Assembly: GCF_003013695.1 (NCBI RefSeq)
Contig: NZ_CP027792.1
Location: forward strand, 248,001-312,000
Direction of reading: 5' to 3'
Source: Pulveribacter suum
GTDB taxonomy: Bacteria > Pseudomonadota > Gammaproteobacteria > Burkholderiales > Burkholderiaceae_C
Length of the DNA: 64,000 bases
Under the pieces are notes generated by a model. It did no database searches, was not told the origin of the DNA, and was given only the letters and a program-made list of their open reading frames with translations. Shown here piece by piece: positions 36,354 to 46,314 of the stretch. Positions within the stretch are counted from its first letter, which is position 1, and each line of letters opens with the position of its first letter. The translations under genes and the position numbers were made by a program.

Positions 36354-39295
36354 CACCCTTCGCCCCCCAGGTGCTTGCCCAGGATGCCCGCCAGCTCGAA
36401 CATGCCCACCCGGTCCTTGCCGAAGACGGCGCGCAGCTTGTCGTCGGCGACGATGGTGCGCTTGTCCTGCGGGTCCTGCAGGTTGTGGGCCTTGATGTAG
36501 TCCCAGGTTTTCTTCATGGCCTCGGTGCGGGGCACGGGCTCCGGACCGATCACGGCGGCCAGCAGGGCGCTGGGCACCTTGCCGGCGGCCGTGCTGGGCT
36601 TGCGCGGGGTCTTGGTGGCGGCGGTATTCTTCGCCGCGGGTTTTGCGGCCTTTTTGGCCGCAGCGCCCGTCCTGCCTGCGCTGGCAGCTCCCGTTTTGCT
36701 AGCAGGCGACGCCGCCGTCTTGCGCGGCGGGTACTTGCTGTCGCGCTGCTCGAACTCGAAGTTGACCTTGCCGGCGCTGGCGTCCCAGGCCAGGAAGGCC
36801 TTGAACGGGCGGCGCGTGCGCAGGCTGACGAACTTGTCCAGCAGGTCGGTCTTGCCGGTGGCCAGCAGCTTGGCCATCTGGGCGCGCTCCACGGGCTGCT
36901 GCAGGATGATCTTGCCGCTCTTGAAGGTGCAGCTGGGCACAGGCTGTTGCTGCGTGGGTACGGCGCGGCTGCAGACATAGTTGCTGCCGTGCTCGTACAC
37001 CGGCGCGCCGCACACAGGGCACGGGCCCAGGCTCTCCTGGCCGCTGAAATCCACCGCCTCGCCGCTGCCCTCGCCGGCCGCCGCGTCGTCGCCGAAGTCG
37101 AACTCCAGCTTGAAGTTGCCGGCTTCCTCATCGCGCACGATCGTCACCTCGGCCGTGAACGGCCAGCCGGCCTTGGAGCGAAATCCCTCCAGCGGGCCGA
37201 TGCGGCGATCGCGCAGCAGGGCCTCCGCCTCGGCCGTCTCGAAGGTGCGCCCGGCGGGCGACTTGGTGAACGAAAAACCGCAGCCTTCGGCGCTGCCGCT
37301 GCTGCCGGTGCAGGCGTAGCGGCGGTAGTTCTCCTTGACCACGCCGCCGCAGTTCGGGCAGGGCGATGCAAGCTGCGCGTAGTCGCCCGGGATGCTGTCG
37401 CGGTCGTATTCCTTGGCCTTTCGGACGATCTTTTCCGTCATGGCCTGGATCTGCTGCATGAAGGTATCGCGGGCGAGCTCGCCGCGCTCCATCTGCGCCA
37501 GCTTGTATTCCCACTCGCCGGTGAGCTCGGCGCGCGACAGCTCGTGCACGCCCAGGCCGCGCAAGAGCGTCATGAGCTGGAAGGCCTTGGCCGTGGGAAT
37601 CAGCTCGCGGCCCTCGCGCAGCATGTATTTCTCGGTGAGCAGCCCTTCGATGGTGGCCGCGCGCGTGGCCGGCGTGCCCAGGCCCTTTTCCTGCATGGCG
37701 CTGCGCAGCTCCTCGTCTTCCACCTGCTTGCCGGCGGATTCCATGGCGCCCAGCAGCGTGGCTTCTGAGTAGCGGGCGGGGGGCTTGGTCTTCAGGCCCT
37801 TGGCCTCCACCGTCTCGGCCAGCGGGCGCTCGCCCGGGCGCACGGCCACCAGCGGCTGGCCCTTCTCGCCGTCCTTGCCGCCGTCGGTCTCGTTGGCGGC
37901 TTCCTTGCCGTAGATGGCCAGCCAGCCGGGCTTGACCAGCACCTTGCCGTCGGTGCGAAAGGCGTGCCCCTCCACGCGGCTGATGCGCGTGGTGACGAGG
38001 TACTCGGCGCTGGGGAAGAACACCGCCAGGAAGCGCCGCACCACCAGGTCGTAGAGCTTTTGCTCGGCCTCGGACAGCCCGCTGGGCGCCTGCGTGGTGG
38101 GGATGATGGCGAAGTGGTCGCTGACCTTGCTGTTGTCGAAGACCTTCTTGGTGGGGCGCACGTAGCCTTCATCCAGCGCCTGCTGGGCGTAGGGTGCCAG
38201 GTGCCGCATGCCGCTGGTGGCCAGCATGCCGAAGGTGTCCCGGGCCACCGGCAGGTAGTCCTCGGGCAGGGCGCGCGAATCGGTACGCGGGTAGGTCAGC
38301 GCCTTGTGCCGCTCGTACAGGCTTTGCGCCAGCGCCAGCGTGGTCTTGGCCGAGAAGCCGAAGCGGCCGTTGGCCTCGCGCTGCAGGCTGGTCAAATCGA
38401 ACAGCAGGGGCGAGGCCTGCGTGGTGGGTTTGGCCTCTTCGGTGACGCTCGCCGGCTTGCCGCGCACCGCGTCGGCGATGCGCTGCGCTTCGGCCTGCAC
38501 CCACAGCCGGTCGGCGCGGGCTTCCGGGTCATCGCTTTTCTTCCATTGCGGGTCGAACCACTTGCCCAGGTACTGGCCGGCCTCGGCCGCAAAGCCGGCG
38601 TGCACCTCCCAGTAGTCGCGCACGATGAACTTGCGGATCTTTTCCTCGCGCTCGACCACCAGCGACAGCGTGGGCGTCTGCACCCGGCCCACGGTGGTCA
38701 GGAAGAACCCGCCGCCCTGCGAGTTGAACGCCGTCATGGCGCGCGTGCCGTTGATGCCCACCAGCCAGTCGGCTTCGCTGCGGCTGCGCGCGGCGTCGGC
38801 CAGGCCGCGCATCTGCGCGTCGCTCTTGAGGTTGGCAAAGCCGTCGCGGATGGCCTGCGGCGTCATGCTCTGCAGCCACAGGCGGCGCACCGGCTTGCCC
38901 AAGGCACCCTTGGCGCCGCCGGCGTACTGCTCGATCAGGCGGAAGATCAGCTCGCCCTCGCGCCCCGCGTCGCAGGCGTTGACGAGCTCCGTCACGTCCT
39001 TGCGCTTGGCCTGCTTGACGACGGCGTTCAGGCGGCTCTTGGTCTTGTCCACGGGCTTCAGGTCGAAGTACGGCGGAAGGACGGGCAGGTGGGCAAAGCT
39101 CCACTTGCCGCGCTTGACGTCGAATTCTTCGGGCGCCTGGATTTCCACCAGGTGGCCCACGGCGCTCGTGACCACGTAGCGCTCGTTTTCAAAATGATCC
39201 TCGTGCTTGTCGAACCTGCCCGCCACGGGCGTGAGGGCGCGCACGATGTCTTGCGCCACCGAGGGCTTTTCTGCGATTACCAGCGTCTTGCTCAT
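36353..39295 (-). CDS. topB: DNA topoisomerase III with C-terminal SWIB domain
   Basis: 980 residues; type IA topoisomerase that passes single strands to decatenate DNA and resolve recombination intermediates. TOPRIM domain with E9 (IAEKPSVAQDI) and NACDAGREGELIFRL (~107-120); catalytic tyrosine Y335 in TYPRTDSRAL. Zinc-ribbon-like repeats follow (CPNCGG ... CTGSSGSAEGC, CPVCGAPVYEHGSNYVC). A Lys/Ala-rich linker (AAKKAAKPAAKNTAATKTP) leads to a SWIB/MDM2-like domain in the last ~70 residues (KTWDYIKAHNLQDPQDKRTI). That is much longer than E. coli TopB (653). A dispersed-repeat-like sequence lies in the linker at 36671-36705. Divergent from the SET gene. Confidence 0.95.
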   Translation of the reverse strand: MSKTLVIAEKPSVAQDIVRALTPVAGRFDKHEDHFENERYVVTSAVGHLVEIQAPEEFDVKRGKWSFAHLPVLPPYFDLKPVDKTKSRLNAVVKQAKRKDVTELVNACDAGREGELIFRLIEQYAGGAKGALGKPVRRLWLQSMTPQAIRDGFANLKSDAQMRGLADAARSRSEADWLVGINGTRAMTAFNSQGGGFFLTTVGRVQTPTLSLVVEREEKIRKFIVRDYWEVHAGFAAEAGQYLGKWFDPQWKKSDDPEARADRLWVQAEAQRIADAVRGKPASVTEEAKPTTQASPLLFDLTSLQREANGRFGFSAKTTLALAQSLYERHKALTYPRTDSRALPEDYLPVARDTFGMLATSGMRHLAPYAQQALDEGYVRPTKKVFDNSKVSDHFAIIPTTQAPSGLSEAEQKLYDLVVRRFLAVFFPSAEYLVTTRISRVEGHAFRTDGKVLVKPGWLAIYGKEAANETDGGKDGEKGQPLVAVRPGERPLAETVEAKGLKTKPPARYSEATLLGAMESAGKQVEDEELRSAMQEKGLGTPATRAATIEGLLTEKYMLREGRELIPTAKAFQLMTLLRGLGVHELSRAELTGEWEYKLAQMERGELARDTFMQQIQAMTEKIVRKAKEYDRDSIPGDYAQLASPCPNCGGVVKENYRRYACTGSSGSAEGCGFSFTKSPAGRTFETAEAEALLRDRRIGPLEGFRSKAGWPFTAEVTIVRDEEAGNFKLEFDFGDDAAAGEGSGEAVDFSGQESLGPCPVCGAPVYEHGSNYVCSRAVPTQQQPVPSCTFKSGKIILQQPVERAQMAKLLATGKTDLLDKFVSLRTRRPFKAFLAWDASAGKVNFEFEQRDSKYPPRKTAASPASKTGAASAGRTGAAAKKAAKPAAKNTAATKTPRKPSTAAGKVPSALLAAVIGPEPVPRTEAMKKTWDYIKAHNLQDPQDKRTIVADDKLRAVFGKDRVGMFELAGILGKHLGGEG
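36671..36705 (-). repeat. Dispersed palindromic repeat, copy 13 (partial, inside topB linker)
   Basis: CTGCCTGCGCTGGCAGCTCC followed by CGTTTTGCTAGCAGG: half of the common core (GCGCTGGCAGCT + GTTTTG). In frame in the low-complexity linker of topB. The match is partial, so origin by insertion is tentative. Confidence 0.45.
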
Positions 39296-39409
39296 GTTTG
39301 TTGCTGCTGTCTGTTCCTTGTGGGGCCGTTGCCTACAATGGCCGCCTTCGCGTGCGCACGCACGCGCACACCTGTGTGCATATCCACGCTAACAGAGTTT
39401 TTTCCGCCC

Positions 39410-39919
39410 ATGCCGCCCCAGTCCAAAGCCCCTCTCAAGCCCACCGACGGGCGGCGCATCCAGACCCGGCGCTCGGGCGTGCATGGCAAGGGCGTATTCG
39501 CCGTGCAGCCCATCGCCGAGGGCGAGGTCATCATCGAATACACGGGCGAGGTGATCGGCTGGGACGAAGCCCAGGCGCGCCACCCGCACGACCCGAAGCA
39601 GCCCAACCACACTTTTTATTTCCACGTCGATGAAGACCGCGTGATCGACGCAAAGTTCGGCGGCAATTCCTCGCGCTGGATCAACCACAGCTGCGACCCC
39701 AACTGCTGGGCCGACGAGCAGGACGGCCGCATCTTCATCACCGCGCTGCGCAACATCGAAGCCGGCGAAGAGCTGAACTACGACTACGGCCTGATCATCG
39801 ACGAGCGCTACACCAAAAAGCTCAAGGCCGAATACCCCTGCTGGTGCGGCGCCGCCAACTGCCGCGGCACGCTGCTGGCCCCGAAGCGCGGCTGGTCGCC
39901 GCCAGGGCCGCGCGCATGA
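39410..39919 (+). CDS. SET-domain protein-lysine methyltransferase
   Basis: 169 residues, essentially a bare SET domain. SAM/substrate motifs: RRSGVHGKGVFAVQPI at the start, NHSCDPNCW (RFxNHSCxPN-like), IEAGEELNYDYG, and a post-SET cysteine cluster CWCGAANCRG that can bind zinc with the upstream Cys. The set of motifs is complete, so activity is expected; the target could be a nucleoid or ribosomal protein, unknown. Start ATG at 39410; the huge upstream frame to 37964 is a topB shadow. The stop overlaps birA (ATGA). Confidence 0.9.
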   Translation: MPPQSKAPLKPTDGRRIQTRRSGVHGKGVFAVQPIAEGEVIIEYTGEVIGWDEAQARHPHDPKQPNHTFYFHVDEDRVIDAKFGGNSSRWINHSCDPNCWADEQDGRIFITALRNIEAGEELNYDYGLIIDERYTKKLKAEYPCWCGAANCRGTLLAPKRGWSPPGPRA

Positions 39920-40746
39920 GCGGAGCCGCTGCCCTCATCCCGGCCTGGCCGGCGGAGGACATCTGGCAGCAGATCGAGCCGCTGCTGCCGGGCTTTTCCG
40001 TCGAGGTGCTGGCCAGTGTCGACTCGACCAGCAGCGAGCTGATGCGCCGCGCACGGGGCGGCCGCACCGAGCCCACGCTGCTGGTGGCCGAGACGCAGAC
40101 GGCGGGGCGCGGCCGGCTGGGCCGGCAGTGGAAGAGTGCCGGTGTGTACGAAGGCACGGGCGTGGTGCCGGCGCTGACCTTCTCGCTGGGCCTGCCGCTG
40201 GCGCCGCAGGGCTGGTCCGGCCTGTCGCTGGCCGTGGGCGTGACGGTGGCCGAGTGCCTGGACGGCACCGGCGCCGAGCCGCGCATCCGCCTCAAGTGGC
40301 CCAACGATCTGTGGCTGGCCGGCGACCGCAAGCTGGGCGGCATTCTGGTGGAGACGGCCAGCTTTGCCACCGGCCCGCAGACCGCCGAGCAGCCGCGCTA
40401 CGTGGTGGTGGGCATCGGGCTGAACGTGCTGCCGGTGCTGGCGGAGGGCCTGTCCACGCCGCCGGCCTGCCTGCGCGAGGTGGACACCTCCTTGAGCGCC
40501 GCGCGGGCGCTCAAGCGGCTGGCGCTGCCCCTGGTGCAGGCCCTGCTGGGCTTTGCCGAGCACGGCTTTGCGCCCTTCCAGCCACGCTTTGCCCGCCGCG
40601 ACGTGCTGGCCGGTCGCGGCGTGACCCTCAGCAATGGCCAGCAGGGCACGGCCCACGGCGTGAGCGACGAGGGCGCGCTGCTGGTGCACACGGCCACCGG
40701 CATGCAGGCCATCACCAGCGCCGAGATCAGCGTGCGTCCGCAATGA
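39916..40746 (+). CDS. birA: Biotin--[acetyl-CoA-carboxylase] ligase
   Basis: 276 residues. Activates biotin to biotinyl-AMP and transfers it to the AccB lysine. Biotin/ATP loop GRGRLGRQW, then RLKWPNDLWL, GGILVE and the C-terminal SH3-like domain (RRDVLAGRGVTLSNGQQGTA). There is no N-terminal helix-turn-helix, so this is a class I enzyme without the DNA-binding repressor function of E. coli BirA. The ATG at 39916 overlaps the SET gene stop (ATGA). Confidence 0.93.
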   Translation: MSGAAALIPAWPAEDIWQQIEPLLPGFSVEVLASVDSTSSELMRRARGGRTEPTLLVAETQTAGRGRLGRQWKSAGVYEGTGVVPALTFSLGLPLAPQGWSGLSLAVGVTVAECLDGTGAEPRIRLKWPNDLWLAGDRKLGGILVETASFATGPQTAEQPRYVVVGIGLNVLPVLAEGLSTPPACLREVDTSLSAARALKRLALPLVQALLGFAEHGFAPFQPRFARRDVLAGRGVTLSNGQQGTAHGVSDEGALLVHTATGMQAITSAEISVRPQ

Positions 40747-40917
40747 AACGAACACCTCCTGAGTCCCGGCGGCCCTTCCCCCTTCTCTCGCACCGCTGCG
40801 CGTTGCGCCAAGGGGCGCGCCGCCGGTGCCGCGGGACGGCCCTTGCACGGCGCCTCTGGACCGGGTTGCGCCAACCCCAGCCAGTGCAGGCCATGAACGC
40901 CTTCAGGGAACATTGAC

Positions 40918-41670
40918 ATGCTGCGCCTTGCCGTCCTTGTGCTGCTGCTGGCCAACGCCGGCTACTACGCCTGGTCCGCCGGCCTGCTGCAGGACTGGGG
41001 CCTGGGCCCGGTGAGCGACGGCGAGCCGCAGCGCCTGCAGCAGCAGGTCGAGCCGCAGAAGCTGCGCCTGCTGGCGCCGCAGACCGGCGCGTCCGCTGCG
41101 GCGCCTGCCCCGCCGCCCGCTGCTGCGCCCCCGGCCAGCGCCGCAGCGCCCGCTGCCCCCGCCCCCGATGCACCGGCCAGCGCGGCGGCTGCCGCCGCTA
41201 GCGCAGCCGCCGCCGCGCCGCCGCCCGGCATCTGCCTGCAGGCCGGCGTGTTCGACGCCCGCCAGGGCGACGCGCTGCGCAGCGCCCTGGCCGAGTGGCC
41301 CGAGGGCAGCTGGCAGCTCGAATCGACCCCCGTGGCGGGCCGCTGGATGGTCTATATGGGCCGCTTTCCCGACGAGGAGATCGTGGCCCGCAAGCGCTTG
41401 GAGCTGCGTGCGCTGAAGATCCCCTACGACCGGCCCGGCCAGGCGCTGGAGCCCGGCCTGTCGCTGGGGCGCTTTTCCACCGAAGAGGCGGCCCAGCGCG
41501 GCCTGGGGCAGCTGGCCAGCCAGGGCGTGCGCACCGCCCGCGTGGTGCAAGAGCGCGCCGACGCGCCCGGCTACACCCTGCGCCTGCCGGCCGTCAGCCC
41601 GGCATTGCGCCCGCGCATGGCCGCGCTGGAGCCGGCGCTGGCCGGCAGGGCGCTCAAGCCCTGCGGCTGA
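40918..41670 (+). CDS. SPOR-domain protein with N-terminal membrane anchor
   Basis: 250 residues. A single N-terminal membrane helix (RLAVLVLLLANAGYYAW), a Pro/Ala-rich periplasmic linker (~residues 58-102) and a C-terminal SPOR-like domain (ICLQAGVFDARQGDALRSAL ... GRWMVYMGRF ... LGRFSTEEAAQRGLGQLASQG). SPOR domains bind septal peptidoglycan lacking stem peptides, so a role in division-site or wall remodelling is likely. The 171-bp gap to birA holds no convincing gene; in many Burkholderiales a type III pantothenate kinase gene sits there. Confidence 0.85.
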   Translation: MLRLAVLVLLLANAGYYAWSAGLLQDWGLGPVSDGEPQRLQQQVEPQKLRLLAPQTGASAAAPAPPPAAAPPASAAAPAAPAPDAPASAAAAAASAAAAAPPPGICLQAGVFDARQGDALRSALAEWPEGSWQLESTPVAGRWMVYMGRFPDEEIVARKRLELRALKIPYDRPGQALEPGLSLGRFSTEEAAQRGLGQLASQGVRTARVVQERADAPGYTLRLPAVSPALRPRMAALEPALAGRALKPCG

Positions 41671-41685
41671 CGGCGCGCGGCCCGC

Positions 41686-43131
41686 TCAGTGCCGGGCGCG
41701 GCTGGCGGCAAAGCGCAGCGTGAAACGCGCCCCGGGCAGGGCCGCGCCGGGGCGCACGTCCTCCAGCGTCACCTCCACGCCGTGCTGGCGGGCGATCTCG
41801 CGCACGATGGGCAGGCCCAGGCCGGAGCCGTCGGCATCGGTGCCCAGGGCGCGGTAGAAGGGCTGGAAGACCAGTTCGCGCTCGCTTTCGGGCACGCCCG
41901 GGCCGCTGTCTTCGATCTGCACCATCACCACGCGGCCAAAGGTGTCGGGCAGCACCCGCGCCGTGACCACGCCGCAGCGGCTGGCGCTGGAGGGCGTGTA
42001 GTTGATGGCGTTGTCCAGCAGGTTGCGCGCCAGCTCCTTGAGCAGCAGCGGGTTGCCGTCCGCCCACACCCCGGGCGCGCCCGGCGCCGGGCCGTCATAC
42101 CCCAGGTCGATGTGGCGGGCCAGGGCGCGGGGCACGGCGTCGCGCACCACGTCGATGACCAGCTGCGCCATGTCCACCGGCTGGTGCTGCAGCGCGGCGG
42201 CGCTGCCTTCGGCGCGGGCCAGCGCCAGCAGCTGGTTGACGGTGTGCGTGGCGCGGATGGACGCGCGGCCGATCTGCTTGAGCGACTGCTTGAGCTCCTC
42301 GGTGCTGGTGCCTTCGCGCTGGGCCAGGTCGGCTTGCATGCGCAGGCCAGCCAGCGGGGTCTTGAGCTGGTGCGCCGCGTCGGCCAGAAAGCGCTTTTGC
42401 GTGGCCATGGATTCGTGCAGGCGGCGCAGCAGATCGTTGACCGAGTCCACCAGCGGCGCCACCTCCATGGGCACGGACTTGTCGTTCAGCGGTGACAGGT
42501 CGTCGGGCTTGCGCGCGCGGATGCGTTCTTCGAGCTGGTGCAGCGGCTTGATGCCGCGGGCCAGCGCCAGCCACACCAGCAGCACCGCCAGCGGCAGGAT
42601 GACGAACTGCGGCAGCATCACGCCCTTGATGATTTCGGTGGCCAGCACGCTGCGCTTGGAGCGCGTCTCGGCCACCTGCACCAGGGCGGCGGGCGCGTCC
42701 GGCAGCGGCACGCGCACCCAGATATAGGCCACGCGGATGTCCACACCGCGCAGCTCGGCGTCGCGCAGGCGCACCTCGGCCGAGGACGGGCGCTCTTCGG
42801 ATGGGGGCGCGGGCAGCTCGCGTTCGCCGGCCAGGTAGGCGCCGGTGGGCGAGAGCACCTGGTAATAGACGGCGTCGGACTCGTCGGCGCGCAGCAGCTC
42901 GCTGGCGGGCTGGGGCAGGCTGAACAGCACCTGGCCGTCGTGCGTGGTGACGAACTGCGCCAGGGCGTGGGCGTTGTATTCCAGTGCGCGGTCGAACGGC
43001 TTGTTGGCCAGGCCCTGCGCGACCAGCCAGGTCAGCGCCAGGCTCACCGGCCACAGCAGCAGCAGCGGCGTGAGCATCCAGTCCAGGATCTCGCCGAACA
43101 GGGAGCGCTGCTCGCGCTGGAAGATCTTCAC
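41686..43131 (-). CDS. Sensor histidine kinase, TctE-like
   Basis: 481 residues. Two membrane helices (MLTPLLLLWPVSLALTWLVA and FVILPLAVLLVWLALARG) flank a periplasmic sensor domain. The cytosolic part has the HisKA dimer with phospho-His in LADAAHQLKTPLAGLRMQAD and the ATPase with N-box LARNLLDNAINYTP and G-box IEDSGPGVPESE. I chose the GTG at 43131 (VKIFQREQRSLFGEILDW); frames upstream of it run through a dispersed repeat. It sits just after the response regulator (43208-43882) on the same strand and is its cognate kinase. No tricarboxylate transporter genes are nearby. Confidence 0.9.
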   Translation of the reverse strand: MKIFQREQRSLFGEILDWMLTPLLLLWPVSLALTWLVAQGLANKPFDRALEYNAHALAQFVTTHDGQVLFSLPQPASELLRADESDAVYYQVLSPTGAYLAGERELPAPPSEERPSSAEVRLRDAELRGVDIRVAYIWVRVPLPDAPAALVQVAETRSKRSVLATEIIKGVMLPQFVILPLAVLLVWLALARGIKPLHQLEERIRARKPDDLSPLNDKSVPMEVAPLVDSVNDLLRRLHESMATQKRFLADAAHQLKTPLAGLRMQADLAQREGTSTEELKQSLKQIGRASIRATHTVNQLLALARAEGSAAALQHQPVDMAQLVIDVVRDAVPRALARHIDLGYDGPAPGAPGVWADGNPLLLKELARNLLDNAINYTPSSASRCGVVTARVLPDTFGRVVMVQIEDSGPGVPESERELVFQPFYRALGTDADGSGLGLPIVREIARQHGVEVTLEDVRPGAALPGARFTLRFAASRARH

Positions 43132-43151
43132 GGCGGCCTGAAGTTTGGAGT

Positions 43152-43203
43152 GTTTTTTGCCTTTAGCGCCCGCCCAGCAAGCGCCAGCAGCTATTAAATA
43201 GTG
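43152..43203 (-). repeat. Dispersed palindromic repeat, copy 8
   Basis: TTTTTTGCCTTTAGCGCCC then CAAGCGCCAGCAGCTATTAA. It lies between the response regulator stop and the kinase start and could influence transcript ends inside the operon. Confidence 0.7.
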
Positions 43204-43207
43204 AGCG

Positions 43208-43882
<675 letters not shown>

Positions 43883-43945
43883 GGAAAGAGTCTCCTGGTG
43901 CTGTTGCTGCGTGGGCGGCGTGCGGCGTGTACCGGCGAACAAATT

Positions 43946-44449
43946 CTAGGCCGGCGCACCTTCGCCGCCGGCATAGGCCTCCAGGCCCAGGGCGATGACG
44001 GTGGCCACCTCCTCGCCCACCTCGGCGCGAAACTCGGCCTGCGCCTGCGCCACGGCCTGGCGGAAGGCCTCGCGCCAGGCCAGGCCTAGCGCCGTGTAGC
44101 GCACCCGGCGCGCGCGCGCATCGTGCGGGTCGGCCTCGCGGGTGACCAGGCCCCAGGCCTCGCACTGGTCGATCAGCGCCGCCATGGACTGCTTGGCCAT
44201 GCCGGCACGCGCCGCCAGCTCGGTGATGCGGTCGCCCGCGGGCGAGAGGTGGCGCGTCAGGTGCACGTGGGCGGCGCTGACCTGCTCGCGCGCGGCCAGG
44301 TTGGACAGCGCCAGCGGCGCCTCCACGCTGCGCGCCATCAGCTGCAGCACGCGTGCATCGAAACGCCGCAGGGCATGGCCCAGCAGGCGGCCCAGGTGGG
44401 TCTGGCGCCAAGCATCGCCAGCCGGATCGCAAAGGGGTGTGACGGGCAT
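43946..44449 (-). CDS. MarR-family transcriptional regulator
   Basis: 167 residues. Winged helix-turn-helix: recognition region [20 protein letters not shown] and wing [21 protein letters not shown]; dimer helices at both ends. It probably represses its own gene: a perfect 10-bp inverted repeat with 5-bp spacer lies 4 bp upstream of its start, in the region shared with the divergent recA. Ligand and other targets unknown. Confidence 0.87.
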   Translation of the reverse strand: MPVTPLCDPAGDAWRQTHLGRLLGHALRRFDARVLQLMARSVEAPLALSNLAAREQVSAAHVHLTRHLSPAGDRITELAARAGMAKQSMAALIDQCEAWGLVTREADPHDARARRVRYTALGLAWREAFRQAVAQAQAEFRAEVGEEVATVIALGLEAYAGGEGAPA

Positions 44450-44452
44450 GGC

Positions 44453-44477
44453 TTATTGTCAGGCAAACTGACAATAA
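44453..44477. promoter_or_regulatory. Perfect inverted repeat, candidate MarR operator
   Basis: TTATTGTCAG (44453-44462), 5-bp spacer GCAAA, CTGACAATAA (44468-44477). The symmetry and position, 4 bp before the marR start and about 117 bp before recA, suit an autoregulatory site. Function inferred. Confidence 0.75.
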
Positions 44478-44510
44478 AACGGTTGAAAAGGTACCATCGC
44501 ACCCATAAAC

Positions 44511-44530
44511 TACTGTTCAAGCATCCAGTT
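44511..44530 (+). promoter_or_regulatory. LexA (SOS) box upstream of recA
   Basis: TACTGT-N8-CCAGTT (44511-44530). The consensus is TACTGT-N8-ACAGTA; the left half is perfect and the CTGT-N8-xCAG core differs at one position. It lies about 64 bp before the recA ATG, where a LexA site is expected. Confidence 0.8.
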
Positions 44531-44593
44531 ACCACCGTGCCACGGCGCTGGGTCTCCCCTTATCCAGGCACCATTCCCAAGGAGTCGTTTCCA

Positions 44594-45745
<1,152 letters not shown>

Positions 45746-45759
45746 CCGGCTTTTATAGC

Positions 45760-45814
45760 CAAAACTGCTGCCAGCCCTTGCCAGTCAAGCGCTGGCAGCT
45801 CTTTTTTTGATAGT
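45760..45814 (-). repeat. Dispersed palindromic repeat, copy 9 (probable recA terminator)
   Basis: GCTGCCAGCCCTTG, a 5-base loop, then CAAGCGCTGGCAGC and CTTTTTTT: a 14-bp near-perfect stem followed by seven T, as in a Rho-independent terminator. It sits between recA and recX, so recX expression would depend on read-through. Confidence 0.8.
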
Positions 45815-45817
45815 GCC

Positions 45818-46300
45818 ATGGGATTTCAGAAGCTGTCGCTCAAGGGCCGCGCGCTGCGCCTGCTGGCCCAGCGCGAGCATTCGCGCAGCGAGCTGCAGGC
45901 CAAGCTGGCGCGCCATGTGCAGGAGGGCGAGGATCTGGCCGCCATTCTGGACGAGCTGCAGGCCAAGGACTTCATCAACGAAGACCGGGTGGTGGAGTCG
46001 GTCGTGCACCGCCGCGCCGCGCGCCTGGGCAGCCAGCGCGTCATGCAGGAGCTGCGCCGCAAGGGGCTGGACGAGGAGCGGGTGCGCGCTGCCGGCCGGC
46101 AGTTGGCCGGCAGCGAGCTCGAGCGCGCCAGCGCCGTCTGGCGCCAGCGCTTTGGCGCCGTGGCCGATACGCCGGCGGAGCGGGCGCGCCAGATGCGCTT
46201 TCTGGCCGCGCGCGGCTTTGCCGCCGACGTGGTGCGCCGCGTGGTGCGCGGCGCTGCCGGGGATGACGATGAGAATGGAGTGGCCGGCGGCTGGGAGTGA
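45818..46300 (+). CDS. recX: Regulatory protein RecX
   Basis: 160 residues. Three tandem three-helix repeats: LSLKGRALRLLAQREHSRSE, then FINEDRVVESVVHRRAARLG and QMRFLAARGFAADVVRRVVR. RecX binds within the RecA filament groove and restrains its activity. Position directly after recA is standard. The start ATG at 45818 lies at the end of the intervening repeat; no strong ribosome site is visible, fitting low expression or coupling by read-through. Confidence 0.92.
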   Translation: MGFQKLSLKGRALRLLAQREHSRSELQAKLARHVQEGEDLAAILDELQAKDFINEDRVVESVVHRRAARLGSQRVMQELRRKGLDEERVRAAGRQLAGSELERASAVWRQRFGAVADTPAERARQMRFLAARGFAADVVRRVVRGAAGDDDENGVAGGWE

Positions 46301-46314
46301 AGCCGCCGCTGGGG

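Noticed and set aside
37964..39409. 480-codon extension upstream of the SET gene
   Set aside because: Antisense of topB; the SET fold begins after the ATG at 39410.
40743..40916. Short plus-strand frame after birA (MKRTPPESRRPFPLL...)
   Set aside because: Arg/Pro-rich, no ribosome site or known family; probably non-coding filler.
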